Of a stretch of 64,000 nt of DNA, positions 21,928-31,060 are shown one piece after another. Each line of letters opens with the position of its first letter. Positions within the stretch are counted from its first letter, which is position 1. Source of the stretch: Tridacna crocea. Taxonomy: Eukaryota > Mollusca > Bivalvia > Cardiida > Cardiidae. The stretch covers positions 35,618,172 through 35,682,171 of the forward strand of contig OX031063.1 of the NCBI GenBank assembly GCA_943736015.1. The letters are read 5' to 3'. Under the pieces are notes generated by a model that was not told the DNA's origin, did no database searches, and worked only from the letters and a program-made list of their open reading frames with translations. The translations under genes were made by a program, and so were the position numbers.

Positions 21928-22381
21928 TTAACTCCTTACCACACAATCCCAACTTTAACTCTTTACCACACGAGAAAATAATAGACTGGTCTAAATTGAA
22001 AGCATTTGCAAGACGACAAAATAAAGGTGACTGAAAATTGATTTTCTTTCTGGGAAGGGTAGAAAACACTGTGGGAAAAGGAGAAAATGCTGGTTACCAG
22101 CATTTTCTCCTTTTCCCACAGTGTTTTCAGAAGGCTTCTTTCTCAGGGGCGTCAAAAGTAGGTTTTGTGTGGTAATGGGTTAAAGGAACCTGGGAAAGAA
22201 AGCCTTAGAAAACACTGTGGGAAAAGGACAAAATGCTGGCAACCAGCATTTTCTCCTTTTCCCACAATGCTTTCTACCCTATCCAAATCAAATTTCAATT
22301 TTTGATTCACATTTATTTTGTCGTTTGCAAATGCTTTCAATTTGGACTGGTCCAATTTTTTTCTGTTTGGTAAAGAGTTAA
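21928..22381 (-). mobile_element. Family A MITE, interrupted by another family A copy
   Basis: Left end 21928-21954 (TTAACTCCTTACCACACAAT), then an inserted copy, then the remainder from 22184 (GGAACCTGGGAAAGAAAGCC) to TTAA at 22378. The insertion point is the internal TTAA of the outer element. Confidence 0.88.
21955..22183 (+). mobile_element. Family A MITE nested inside another
   Basis: TTAA on both sides is the duplicated target. Ends CTCTTTACCACACGAG and GTGTGGTAATGGG; perfect stem with the CACTGTGGG variant on both arms. Confidence 0.9.
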
Positions 22382-22419
22382 AGGCATTTCCACTTAGCAT
22401 ATTTAGTGTGCTTCAGAGG

Positions 22420-22560
22420 ACAGGATTGGTTTCTAAATGGGTAGAAAACAATGCCGAAAAGGTGAAAATACTTGTTTAGTATTTCATCCTTTTTGCACAG
22501 TGTTTGTCAAAAGCCCTCTCTCTCAGGATTCTTAAAATCCAAGATTCTTTGGTAAATGGG
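22420..22560 (+). repeat. Family A MITE, strongly degenerate
   Basis: GGGTAGAAAACAATGCCGAA, TTGTTTAGTATTTCATCC, CTCTCAGGATTCTTAAAATC keep the order of features. Confidence 0.5.
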
Positions 22561-22868
22561 GCCATACCCTTGTGTGATAACCAACCTTTTTCTATAGCCT
22601 GGTCTGTACTGAAAGCATTTGTTGAAGACAAACGAGGTTCAAATGAACAAATTCGTCAGCAAAAGGGTAGAAAGCACTGTGTAAAAAGAAGAAAATGCTG
22701 CTTTTCACAACCCTGAGGAAAAAAGGATGTAGAAAGAAACTTCTTCACCAAATGAAAAAAAAATTGGGACCTTTCCATCTTCATTTACAGAATGATAACA
22801 TATAATTATTTGTGGCTCAAATGGATTGTTTTGAAGGATAGAACACATTCTGCTTTTCTCACAATCTT

Positions 22869-23099
22869 TTAACCCATTACCATACAACGAAATTTTAGGT
22901 TTGTCCAAATTGAAAGCATTTACAGATGACAAAATAAAAGTGACTGAAAATTTGAAATTCGTTTTGTAAAGGGTAGAAAACATTGTGGGAAAAAAGGAGA
23001 CAATGCTGGTTACCAGCATTTTCTCCTTTTCCCACAAGGTTTTCAATAGGCTTCTTTCTCAGAACCGTCAAAAGTAGGGATTGTGTGGTAATGGGTTAA
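22869..23099 (+). mobile_element. Family A MITE, complete
   Basis: TTAA-bounded; ends CCCATTACCATACAACGAAA and GTGTGGTAATGGG. Left stem has an extra A and a G>C change relative to the right. Confidence 0.87.
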
Positions 23100-23237
23100 A
23101 AAGTGCTTATTTACAATGTCTTAAAACTCTGGATTGTGTGGACAAGGATCTACAAATTTAGATGAAAAATAAGAAAACGCTGGCTACCAGCATTTATTTA
23201 TTTTCTTTCCCACAATGCTTTCTACTCTATTAAGGCT

Positions 23238-23400
23238 GCTAAGCGCCACCCACTGACTTTTGCAGACAGTGTAGATCAAGATCAGACTGCATGTTCTATG
23301 CAGTCCGATCTTGATCTACACTGTCTGATTTGGAGATATTATTCCCCAACACATAACATCAAAACAGCAATATTTGAAGTTTTATTATCAACTTGAATTT
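23238..23400 (+). repeat. Family B3 MITE
   Basis: Hairpin ACAGTGTAGATCAAGATCAG / TCTTGATCTACACTGT near 23270-23327 is almost perfect. The following CAACACATAACATCAAAAC matches other copies. Confidence 0.75.
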
Positions 23401-23549
23401 ATTTCTTTTAGTTTTTTTAGAAGGATAACAATTAAATATATCAAATCAGATCATAAAAATTTTTTAGCTTCATTGTTGTCTACAAATGCAAAAGCTTACA
23501 CAAGTCTAAAACGTTGTTCAGTAGTAGAGCTTTGCCCCTATACGGTATA

Positions 23550-23760
23550 GTTTTTATACCAAACAATCCCAAGTTCTAATAACCCTGGGAAAGAAGGTTT
23601 TTGAAAGTATTGTCGGAGAAGGAGAAATTACTAGCAACCAGCATTTCCTTCTTTTTCCACAATGTTTATAAGCTTTATCCACATAAATTCCATCCCTTGT
23701 TACATTTACTGTTAACTTGAATTCTGCAAGTGCTTTAATTTTGCACAAGTAGAGAGTTAA
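23550..23760 (-). repeat. Family A MITE, degenerate
   Basis: ACCAAACAATCCCAAGTTCT, AAATTACTAGCAACCAGCAT, GTAGAGAGTTAA. Confidence 0.6.
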
Positions 23761-24357
23761 AAGTTACAAAAATAAAGCATAAAGTCTTCCTATGACCTCT
23801 CTCTAAACAATTACAGGGACAACAGACACAATACCAAGAAAATGATGTATATAACCAAGTATCACAATGGGATAAAAATGAAAATTTATGCCAATCCCCT
23901 ATCTTTCTGATGGAAATTAGACCGAACTATGTAATTTAATCCTATTTACTTCATGTGTTTGCACTTCAAAAGCAGACCAGCCTTAAAAAATTTTCGAAGA
24001 AGAATATTTTATTTTTCCATTTGTCACACTTTTTCCTTGTATGTTTCTAAATCATAAATCAGTTCCTCTTCTTTCTTTAGTTATTCAGTCCTGGAAGATT
24101 TTTTTGAATTTGAAAGACTCCAATATTCTTACTTTGTGGACATGGGTAAACAACATACAGAATATTTATGCAAATAGGAAACAGTATGGGTTTTGCCAAG
24201 AATACTAACATTTCCATAATCCATAATTTTCCCCTCCTCCATCTTGTGTTCCAGCTGATGCCAAAGTGAATCTTAACCTCTTACCTGATGAGTATGACTT
24301 ATATTCCATAGCAGTACGTAGTTCTTAACAAACATTGTTCGAATGGAAGCAACTGCT
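23761..24357. other. No recognisable feature
   Basis: Unique sequence; no repeat-family match and no splice-bounded frame found. Confidence 0.35.
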
Positions 24358-24504
24358 TTAACCTTTATCTCACATCCAAACTTTTAATAACCCTGAGAAA
24401 AAAGCCTTTTGGAAAGTTTGTTTCTAACTTTCCAAAAAAACAATCATTTCACCAGGAAATGCTTTAAATTTGGACAAATACAAATTTTGGTGTATGGTAG
24501 TTAA
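24358..24504 (-). repeat. Family A MITE without hairpin
   Basis: Ends CCTTTATCTCACATCCAAAC and TGTATGGTAGTTAA remain; the stem has collapsed to GGAAAGTTTGTTTCTAACTT. Confidence 0.55.
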
Positions 24505-24710
24505 CCCGTAGATAGAAGGTAAAACTCAAAGTCTTTTTGTGAACAGTGAAAATCAAGATCAGTCTGCACTGAGTGTGCAGTCTAATCTTGGATGTACTTT
24601 GTCCGAGAAGGAGATATTTATCCCCCAAATAAAATTAAAAAGTAGCGATATTTGGGTTTTACTACCAACTTAACAGTATTATGCAACTAACTCAGTACTA
24701 TGAGGGTTAA
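24501..24710 (+). mobile_element. Family B3 MITE, TTAA-bounded
   Basis: TTAACCCGTAGATAGAAGG and CAGTACTATGAGGGTTAA. Hairpin AATCAAGATCAGTCTGCAC / GTGCAGTCTAATCTTGGAT. Shares its left TTAA with the preceding family A remnant. Confidence 0.8.
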
Positions 24711-24879
24711 CTTTATTAAGAATCTATTCAGTATCAACCATAACCTTTGTAACATAATTGTGGCTTAATATATTAAATATCCAAATTGTAAATATAGATT
24801 TCTGAATCCTCTGAATGCTCACAGAAATGTCTATAGACAATGAGAACTGATCAAAAAGTTGACAGGGCTCTACAGTCTT

Positions 24880-24976
24880 TAACCCTTTACCCATAAGGCA
24901 CCTTTTGCCTCTATGTTTTCCAAAGGCTCCTACAAGCATTGCATGGAAATGAGTATCTATGGAGTAAAGGGTTAAG
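24880..24976 (-). repeat. Family A subfamily C, core deleted
   Basis: TTAACCCTTTACCCATAAGG, then CTATGTTTTCCAAAGGCTCC, then GAGTATCTATGGAGTAAAGG and TTAA. Nearly the whole hairpin is absent. Confidence 0.75.
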
Positions 24977-25144
24977 ACCTGGGTCGTATTCAACAACCAT
25001 TCTTATAAACATTCTTGGTCTTGTTCTCCAGAATTTCCTAGATTTGAAACAAACACATCTTTTGATTGGCTAAACCATTTGGTTTAGCAAATCAGAAGTT
25101 GTGTTACTTTCAAGTGTGGAAAATCTTGCAGAATGAATGAGACA

Positions 25145-27455
25145 ACAAGAGGGCCATGATGGCCCTGAAACGCTCACCTGAGTTTATTGACCAAACATGC
25201 ACTATCTAGTTTCCCAGTGACCTAGTTTTTTATCAGACATTACCCATCATCAAACACTTTTGAGATATCAGTAAGACAAACATTCTGGCCAAGTTTCATG
25301 AGTATTGGACTGAAAATGTGGCCTCTACAGTGTACAAAAGGTTTTTCTAAGATTTCATCAAGTGACCTAGTTTTGGACCCGACAAATACCCATTATCAAA
25401 CTCTTTTGAGACATCACCAAAACAAACATTCTGACCAAGTCTGAAGAATATCAGGCAGAAAATGTAGCCTCTGGAGTGTACACAAGGTTTTTCTAATATT
25501 TGACCCATTGACCTAGTTTTTGACTCCACATGACCCATTTTCAAACTCATTCAAGGTATCACCAGGACAAATATTATGAACAAGTTTTAGGAGTATCAGA
25601 CTGAAAATGTGTCCTCCAGAGCATACAAAAGGTGTTTATAACATTTGACCTATTGACCCAGTTTTTGACCCAACATGATCCATTTTCAAACTCATCCAAG
25701 ATATTATAAAGGCAAACATTCTAATTTTCAAGAGTGTTGGACTGAAAATGTGGCATCCAGAGCATATACAAGGTTTTTCTAAGATTTGACCTGGTGACCT
25801 AGTTTTTAACCCCCAATGACCCATTTTCAAACCTGTCTAAGATATCATCAAGACAAACATTCTGACCAACTTACAAGAGTTTCGGACTGAAAATGTGGCC
25901 TCTAGAGCCTACAAAAGGTTCTTCTAAGATTTGACCTTGTGACCTAGTTTTTGACCCCACATGACCCATTTTCGTTCTTGTCCGAGATATCATCCAGGCA
26001 AACATCCTGACCAACTTTCATGAGTATCCAACTGAAAAATGTGGCCTCTAGAGCGTACAAAAGGTTCTTCTAAGATTTGACCTAGTGACCTAGTTTTTGA
26101 CCCCACGTGACCCATTTACAAACTCATCCGAGATATCATCCAGACAAACATCCTGACCAACTTTCATGAGTATCCAACTGAAAAATGTGGCCTCTAGAGC
26201 GTACAAAAGGTTCTTCTAAGATTTGACCTAGTGACCTAGTTTTTGACCCCACGTGACCCATTTACAAACTCATCCGAGATATCATCCAGACAAACATCCT
26301 GACCAACTTTCATGAGTATCCGACTGTAAATGTGGCCTCTAGAGCGTACAAAAGGTTCTTCTAAGATTTGACCTAGTGACCTAGTTTTTGACCCCACGTG
26401 ACCCAATTACAAACTCATCCGAGATATCATCCAGACAAACATCCTGACCAACTTTCATGAGTATCCGACTGAAAATGTGGCCTCTAGAGCGTACAAAAGG
26501 TTTTTCTAAGATTTGACCTAGTGACCTAGTTTTTGACCCCACGTGACCCATTTTCGAACTTGTCCGAGATATCATCCAGACAAACATCCTGATCAACTTT
26601 CATGAGTATCCGACTGAAAATGTGGCCTCTAGAGCGTACAAAAGGTTTTTCTAAGATTTGACCTAGTGACCTAGTTTTTGACCCCACGTGACCCATTTTC
26701 GAACTTGTCCGAGATATCATCGAGACAAACATCCTGACCAACTTTCATGAGTATCTGACTGAAAATGTGGCCTCTAGAGCGTACACAAGGTTTTTCTAAG
26801 ATTTGACCTGGTGACCTAGTTTTTGACCCCACTTGACCCACTTTCGAACTCGTCCGAGATATCATCCAGACAAACATCCTGACCAACTTTCAAGAGTATC
26901 CGACTGAAAATGTGGCCTCTAGAGCGTACACAAGGTTTTTCTAAGATTTGACCTGGTGACCTAGTTTTTGACCCCACGTGACCCACTTTCGAACTCGTCC
27001 GAGATATCATCCAGACAAACATCCTGACCAACTTTCAAGAGTATCGGACTGAAAATGCGGCCTCTAGAGCGTACACAAGGTTTTTCTAAGATTTGACCTG
27101 GTGACCTAGTTTTTGACCCCACGTGACCCATTTTCGAACTCGTCCAAGATATCATCGAGACAAACATCCTGACCAACTTTCATGAGTATCCGACTCAAAA
27201 TGCGGCCTCTAGAGCGTACACAAGGTTTTTCTAAGATTTGACCTAGTGACCTAGTTTTTGACCCCACATGACCCATTTTCGAACTCGTCCGAGATTTCAT
27301 CAAAACAAACATCCTGACCAACTTTCATGAGTATCCGACCAAAACTGTGGCCTGTAGAGCGTACACAAGGTAAAAAGTTGACGACGGACGACGGACGCCG
27401 GACACAGCACGATCACAATAGCTCACCATGAGCACTTCGTGCTCAGGTGAGCTAA
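25145..27455 (+). mobile_element. Mobile element carrying about 15 tandem 145-bp units, with terminal hairpin
   Basis: Begins with hairpin AGGGCCATGATGGCCCT and CGCTCACCTGAG. The body is a tandem array (GTGACCTAGTTTTTGACCCC ... GTATCCGACTGAAAATGTGG), period 145, copies most alike in 26000-27300 and most diverged at the left. It ends with GACGGACGACGGACGCCGGA and a strong hairpin AGCTCACC...GTGCTCAGGTGAGCT (27420-27453), then CTAA. Hairpin plus CTRR end without inverted termini suggests a Helitron-type non-autonomous element; that class is inference. The 71-residue frames repeated every 145 bp on the minus strand are a by-product of the repeat. Confidence 0.85.
25200..27370 (+). repeat. 145-bp minisatellite array
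   Basis: GACCTAGTTTTTGAC recurs at about 145-bp intervals from 25221 to 27249, about 15 times. Units share TCATCCAGACAAACATCCTG and GGCCTCTAGAGCGTACAAAA. 145 is not a multiple of 3, so no frame is conserved through the array. Confidence 0.9.
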
Positions 27456-27520
27456 AAAAACCTTTCTTAAAAATGCTTGGTGAATACTTACCCGTATGAG
27501 CAAATAAGTGCAGCAAATAT

Positions 27521-27690
27521 CTAACCCTTCAACCACACAATCCTAAGTTTTAAAGAAGGTGTTAGGAAACACTTTCTGAAAAGAAAAAGTTCTGGTAATC
27601 AGCATTTTCTCCTTTTCCAACAATGTATTCATACCTTTCAAGAGCCAATTTCTATTTTTGAATCAGATTTATATGTTGCTTGAGACAAGT
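27521..27690 (-). repeat. Family A MITE, degenerate
   Basis: CCCTTCAACCACACAATCCT, AGTTCTGGTAATCAGCATTT, CAACAATGTATTCATACC. Confidence 0.6.
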
Positions 27691-27876
27691 AGTTGCTCCT
27701 TCCACCAACTATATCAGAGAGCTATCAAACACCTAAACATGAGAAAGTCACACCAACTTTTGTATGGCAGGGGTTGGGTAAAGTAAAATCTCCCGAATTA
27801 CATCTGTTTTAAAAACGAATACAGAAACAATGGAACACACAAAAATTCCGACACAACAATAATATATAAATACTCT

Positions 27877-28082
27877 TCTTACGAACGAAGTCCGTAACAA
27901 AGAAACAAATGAATAAATGCATGGCAGAAATAAGGGTCGGAGCGGGATTCGAACTCCGAACTCCCGGACGCAAAGCCAATACCCTAACCACTGAGCCAAA
28001 GAGATATCTCCCTGACGCAGTAGCCAGGTATTGTATTTAAATCGGGAGTATGCCATGCAGGAAGGAGTGGTCTCCCGTAACA
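27877..28082 (-). repeat. 3' LTR of the TRIM
   Basis: No difference from the 5' LTR found on reading both. A box at 27988-27998, B box at about 27944-27955. Confidence 0.85.
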
Positions 28083-28180
28083 CACCCCCTCTTAAAGTCA
28101 TCATTTATTGATGACTCAAAGCCTTATTAGGCAGGAAGTCCGATTTTGGACAACAAATGGGATTAATGGCTCAATGGCCC

Positions 28181-28198
28181 ATCCCGGACGAGCCCCCA
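28181..28198 (-). promoter_or_regulatory. tRNA-Pro-type primer binding site of the TRIM
   Basis: Minus-strand TGGGGGCTCGTCCGGGAT abuts the 5' LTR with no spacer, as expected for first-strand priming in LTR retroelements. Confidence 0.85.
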
Positions 28199-28404
28199 TC
28201 TTACGAACGAAGTCCGTAACAAAGAAACAAATGAATAAATGCATGGCAGAAATAAGGGTCGGAGCGGGATTCGAACTCCGAACTCCCGGACGCAAAGCCA
28301 ATACCCTAACCACTGAGCCAAAGAGATATCTCCCTGACGCAGTAGCCAGGTATTGTATTTAAATCGGGAGTATGCCATGCAGGAAGGAGTGGTCTCCCGT
28401 AACA
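28199..28404 (-). repeat. 5' LTR of the TRIM, with tRNA-like A and B boxes
   Basis: On the minus strand it holds TGGCTCAGTGG (A box, 28310-28320) and AGTTCGAATCCC (B box, about 28266-28277) at tRNA-like spacing, inside TCTCTTTGGCTCAGTGGTTA ... TCCGGGAGTTCGGAGTTCG. It looks like a tRNA-derived Pol III promoter captured in an LTR. Confidence 0.82.
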
Positions 28405-28674
28405 CTCTGTAAAAAAAAGAAATCCTTCGGAACACAAATTAACCTAAACAAATTACCTGTAGACCAATAGATCAAAGAGAAAAATGTAAGTTTGTGTGAG
28501 AATATTTTATAATTGTAGCAAGTTAAACAAGAGCACTGCATGCTGGTGCCAATTCTTTTACATTTAGTGAAAAAAAATACAAAAAAAAAAGGACATCACT
28601 GAGCCAAAAATTATTCAATGCTTATCTGCCTGTGTTATACAGATTTTTCTTTTGATATTTAACAAATAATCAGA

Positions 28675-28802
28675 GTTTAAATCTACCAAATGACAAAATT
28701 TTAGACTGGTCCAAATTGGTGACAAAATTAATGTGACTCAAGAATTTAAACTTGTTCTTGGAAGAGTGGAAAACATTGTAGGAAAAGGAGAAAATGCTGA
28801 TT
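28675..28802 (+). repeat. Family A MITE, left half only
   Basis: TTTAAATCTACCAAATGACA to GGAGAAAATGCTG, then unrelated sequence. Broken exactly at the hairpin apex. Confidence 0.7.
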
Positions 28803-28992
28803 GAACGCCAGTATTGAAAATCTAAGAGTCTTTTTGTCTTTAAGACAAACATACAATGTACATAAGTGCTGCAGCACCTGAAAAGGGGCACTCCGACATT
28901 AGTGTAAAGTTTTGTCTCACATTAGCCTGTACATTCCTAAAACAACATTTTCCGTTTTTATGTAATTTTCTGTTTTGTGCAAGTCTACTGTA

Positions 28993-29563
28993 CGAGGTGT
29001 GATCAAAAAGTTCTCGGCCCCAAGTGCTTCCGATTACCAGGGAATGAAAATCTGGTCATTACTTTTCAATATAATCCCCCTTCAAAGCAATGCACTTTGT
29101 CCATCTCTGTTCGAACTTGCTTATCCCTTCCAAATAGAAGTCTTTTTCCTGGTCCCCCAAGTACTCGTTCACTGCCTCTATGACGCCTTTATTGCTTCCA
29201 AACTGTGTTCCACAAAGGTTGCATTTCAATTTTGGAAACAGATAGACGTCAGAAGGGGCCATATCAGAAGAATATGGGGGGTGGGGAAGGACTTCGAATC
29301 CGCATTCAGTCGCAGCAGTCATGGCAACTTGCGACGTGTGAGCAGGCACATTGTCCTGCAAGCGCAGAACACCTTGGGTCAATTTTGCCAGTTTGATGCA
29401 CTGTCCTCTCTAAATACTGTCATACAAAAGCAGTCAAGCGTGACCAAATGCTTTTTGCTTTCCAAATGACTTTCAATTAGATAGAATGACAGACTGAACA
29501 AGATTTTCATCCAAGGAAATGCCTCGAAGTGCATCAGGCCGAGAACATTCTGATCACACCTCG
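28993..29563 (-). mobile_element. Internally deleted mariner transposon
   Basis: Inverted ends CGAGGTGTGATCAAAAAGTT / GAGAACATTCTGATCACACC-TCG, flanked by TA (28991-28992, 29564-29565). 571 bp against about 1.3 kb for a full mariner; the missing part includes the first catalytic Asp. Confidence 0.9.
29059..29382 (-). pseudogene. Mariner transposase C-terminal fragment
   Basis: Reads LQDNVPAHTSQVAMTAATEC, GFEVLPHPPYSSDMAPSDVY, LFPKLKCNLCGTQFGSNKGV and on to the end. The Asp of QDN and the Asp of APSDVYLF are separated by 34 residues, the DD34D spacing of mariner enzymes. The N-terminal DNA-binding domain and first Asp are absent, so it is not an active transposase. Confidence 0.9.
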
Positions 29564-29660
29564 TAGCACAAAATCTTATGTAGTTGTACAGGGCTGTCTC
29601 GAATCAGCCTGCGTGGACTGCTCCTTTTCGCCTGTTGCAGGCACTTTAGAACTGTTCACA

Positions 29661-29882
29661 TTAACCCTTTCCCAAACAAACCCTGGTTTTTACGGGTCTG
29701 GAATAGTAGCCTTTTGAAAACATTGTGGGAAAAGGAGAAAATGCTGGTAACCAGCATTTTCTCCTTTTCCCACAATGTTTCCTACTCTATCATAGACAGA
29801 AATCATTTTTTCAGCAAGAGTTGAATTGTCGTCTGCAAATGCTTTCAATTTGGTCTGGTCCAAAAGTTTGGGAAAGGGTTAA
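29661..29882 (-). mobile_element. Family A MITE, complete
   Basis: TTAA-bounded, CCCTTTCCCAAACAAACCCT type; full-length palindrome. Confidence 0.9.
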
Positions 29883-30218
29883 GAATAAATATACTCCACA
29901 TGACATAACTGATGCTCTTTACCGCTTGAAAAAAAAAAAGAAAGGAAGAAAAAGACTGAAAAAATCTTTGTTAATATTTAATGAATCTGAACTGAGGTTT
30001 CATATCTTAAAAATATCCTCAAGCATAGTAACAAGAAAATTACCAATTTGAAGCATTTTTCAGTCAGACTGAAGAGCAAAGTTTCTAATAGTGGAGTGTG
30101 TGTAACTGTAGTGAGACATATATTTCATTTATTCCGACTTATTCCTGAATAAGTGAAGATTATAGACTGTGAAAGGAATAGAATGAATTTTAATAAGGCC
30201 CTATAAAAGAACAGTTTT

Positions 30219-30467
30219 TTAACCCTTTACTCCATAGATACTCATTTCTACGCATTGCTTTTGGGAGCCTTTGGAAAACATTGTGGCAAAAGGTGAAATT
30301 GCTCGTGACAAGCAATTTCACCTTTTGCCACAATGTTTTCTACACTATCAAAAGGTTTCATCCTTGCCGTTATTTAGGGTCAATTAGAGATACCATAGAA
30401 ATGCCTTGCCGTTATTTAGGGTCAATTAGAGATACCATAGAAATGCCTTATGGGGTAAAGGGTTAGG
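30219..30467 (+). mobile_element. Family A subfamily C with a 42-bp internal duplication
   Basis: Stem GGCAAAAGGTGAAATTGCTC / AGCAATTTCACCTTTTGCC. The block CTTGCCGTTATTTAGGGTCA ... GAAATGC is repeated in tandem in the right arm. Right end GGGTTAG has lost the last A of TTAA. Confidence 0.87.
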
Positions 30468-30513
30468 TGAATTTTAAATGAAAACAAAAACACATGTAGA
30501 TAAATGAAGGTAT

Positions 30514-30741
30514 TAACCCTTTCCCAAACGACAAACTTTTGGACCAGACCAAATTGAAAGCATTTGCAGACGACAATTCAACTCTTTCTGAAAAGATGAT
30601 TTCTGTTTATGATAGGGTAGAAAATATTGTGGGAAAAGGAGAAAATGCTGGTTACCAGCATTTTCTCCTTTTCCCACAATGTTTTCAAAAGGCTACTATT
30701 CTAGACCCATAAAAACCAAGGATTGTTTGGGAAAAGATTAA
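30514..30741 (+). mobile_element. Family A MITE, complete
   Basis: TTAA-bounded, CCCTTTCCCAAACGACAAAC end; palindrome perfect but for one base (AATATTG against CAATGTT). Confidence 0.9.
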
Positions 30742-30916
30742 TTAGGCCCTATATCCTATAAAGGACCAGTTTTTTTTTGTGAATTTAAAATGAAAACAAA
30801 AATAGATAAATAAAGGTGTTAAGAAATATATAAATGATGAAATAAATAACATGTAATGGGTAAAAGAATGACAGTCAAAGTTATAAATAATTCACTTTCA
30901 GCAATCTGTTGTGATA

Positions 30917-31060
30917 ACTCTTTAACACACAAATTCAACACTAGTGTAAACTAGGATTTGTCTGTAAAAGGGTAGATAAAAATGTTAGAAAAAGAGAAAA
31001 TTCTGGTTTCCACCATTTTCTCCTGTTCTCAAAATGTTTTCCAAAGGTCTCTATCACATG
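30917..31060 (+). repeat. Family A MITE, degenerate
   Basis: CTCTTTAACACACAAATTC, AAAGAGAAAATTCTGGTTTC, CACCATTTTCTCCTGTTC. Confidence 0.55.

Larger units (their letters stand above)
24979..27490. repeat. Family B2 MITE split by the 145-bp-array element
   Basis: Left part 24979-25144 (GTCGTATTCAACAACCATTC ... GAATGAATGAGAC). Right part 27456-27490 (CCTTTCTTAAAAATGCTTGG, TGAATAC). Together they make one B2 copy, so the material between was inserted as a unit. Confidence 0.78.
27877..28404 (-). mobile_element. Terminal-repeat retrotransposon in miniature (TRIM), complete
   Basis: Two 206-bp direct repeats, 27877-28082 and 28199-28404, appear identical. On the minus strand each starts TGTTACGGGAG and ends TTCGTAAGA. 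Directly after the 5' LTR is an 18-nt primer binding site, TGGGGGCTCGTCCGGGAT, the form complementary to tRNA-Pro. Directly before the 3' LTR is a polypurine tract AAGAGGGGGTG. The element is flanked by CTCT on both sides (27873-27876 and 28405-28408). The 116-bp interior cannot encode a protein; it has a hairpin AGTCATCAATAAATGATGACT with AATAAA at its top. Identical LTRs mean recent insertion, so proteins must come from another element. Confidence 0.9.
28865..29645. repeat. Family B4 MITE split by a mariner copy
   Basis: Left part to CTGTTTTGTGCAAGTCTACTG (28990), right part from GCACAAAATCTTATGTAGTT (29566) to CGCCTGTTGCAGGCAC. It lines up with the unsplit copy at 52061-52316. Confidence 0.75.

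Noticed and set aside
26381-27321. Series of 71-residue minus-strand frames with near-identical sequence
   Set aside because: They repeat with the 145-bp tandem unit, which is not a multiple of three. They have no start context or domain and are a by-product of the array.
27944-27998. tRNA gene on the minus strand
   Set aside because: It lies in both LTRs of the TRIM and is duplicated exactly with them; cloverleaf pairing is not convincing.
28975-29469. 164-residue plus-strand frame
   Set aside because: Antisense of the mariner transposase remnant, which carries the recognisable motif.
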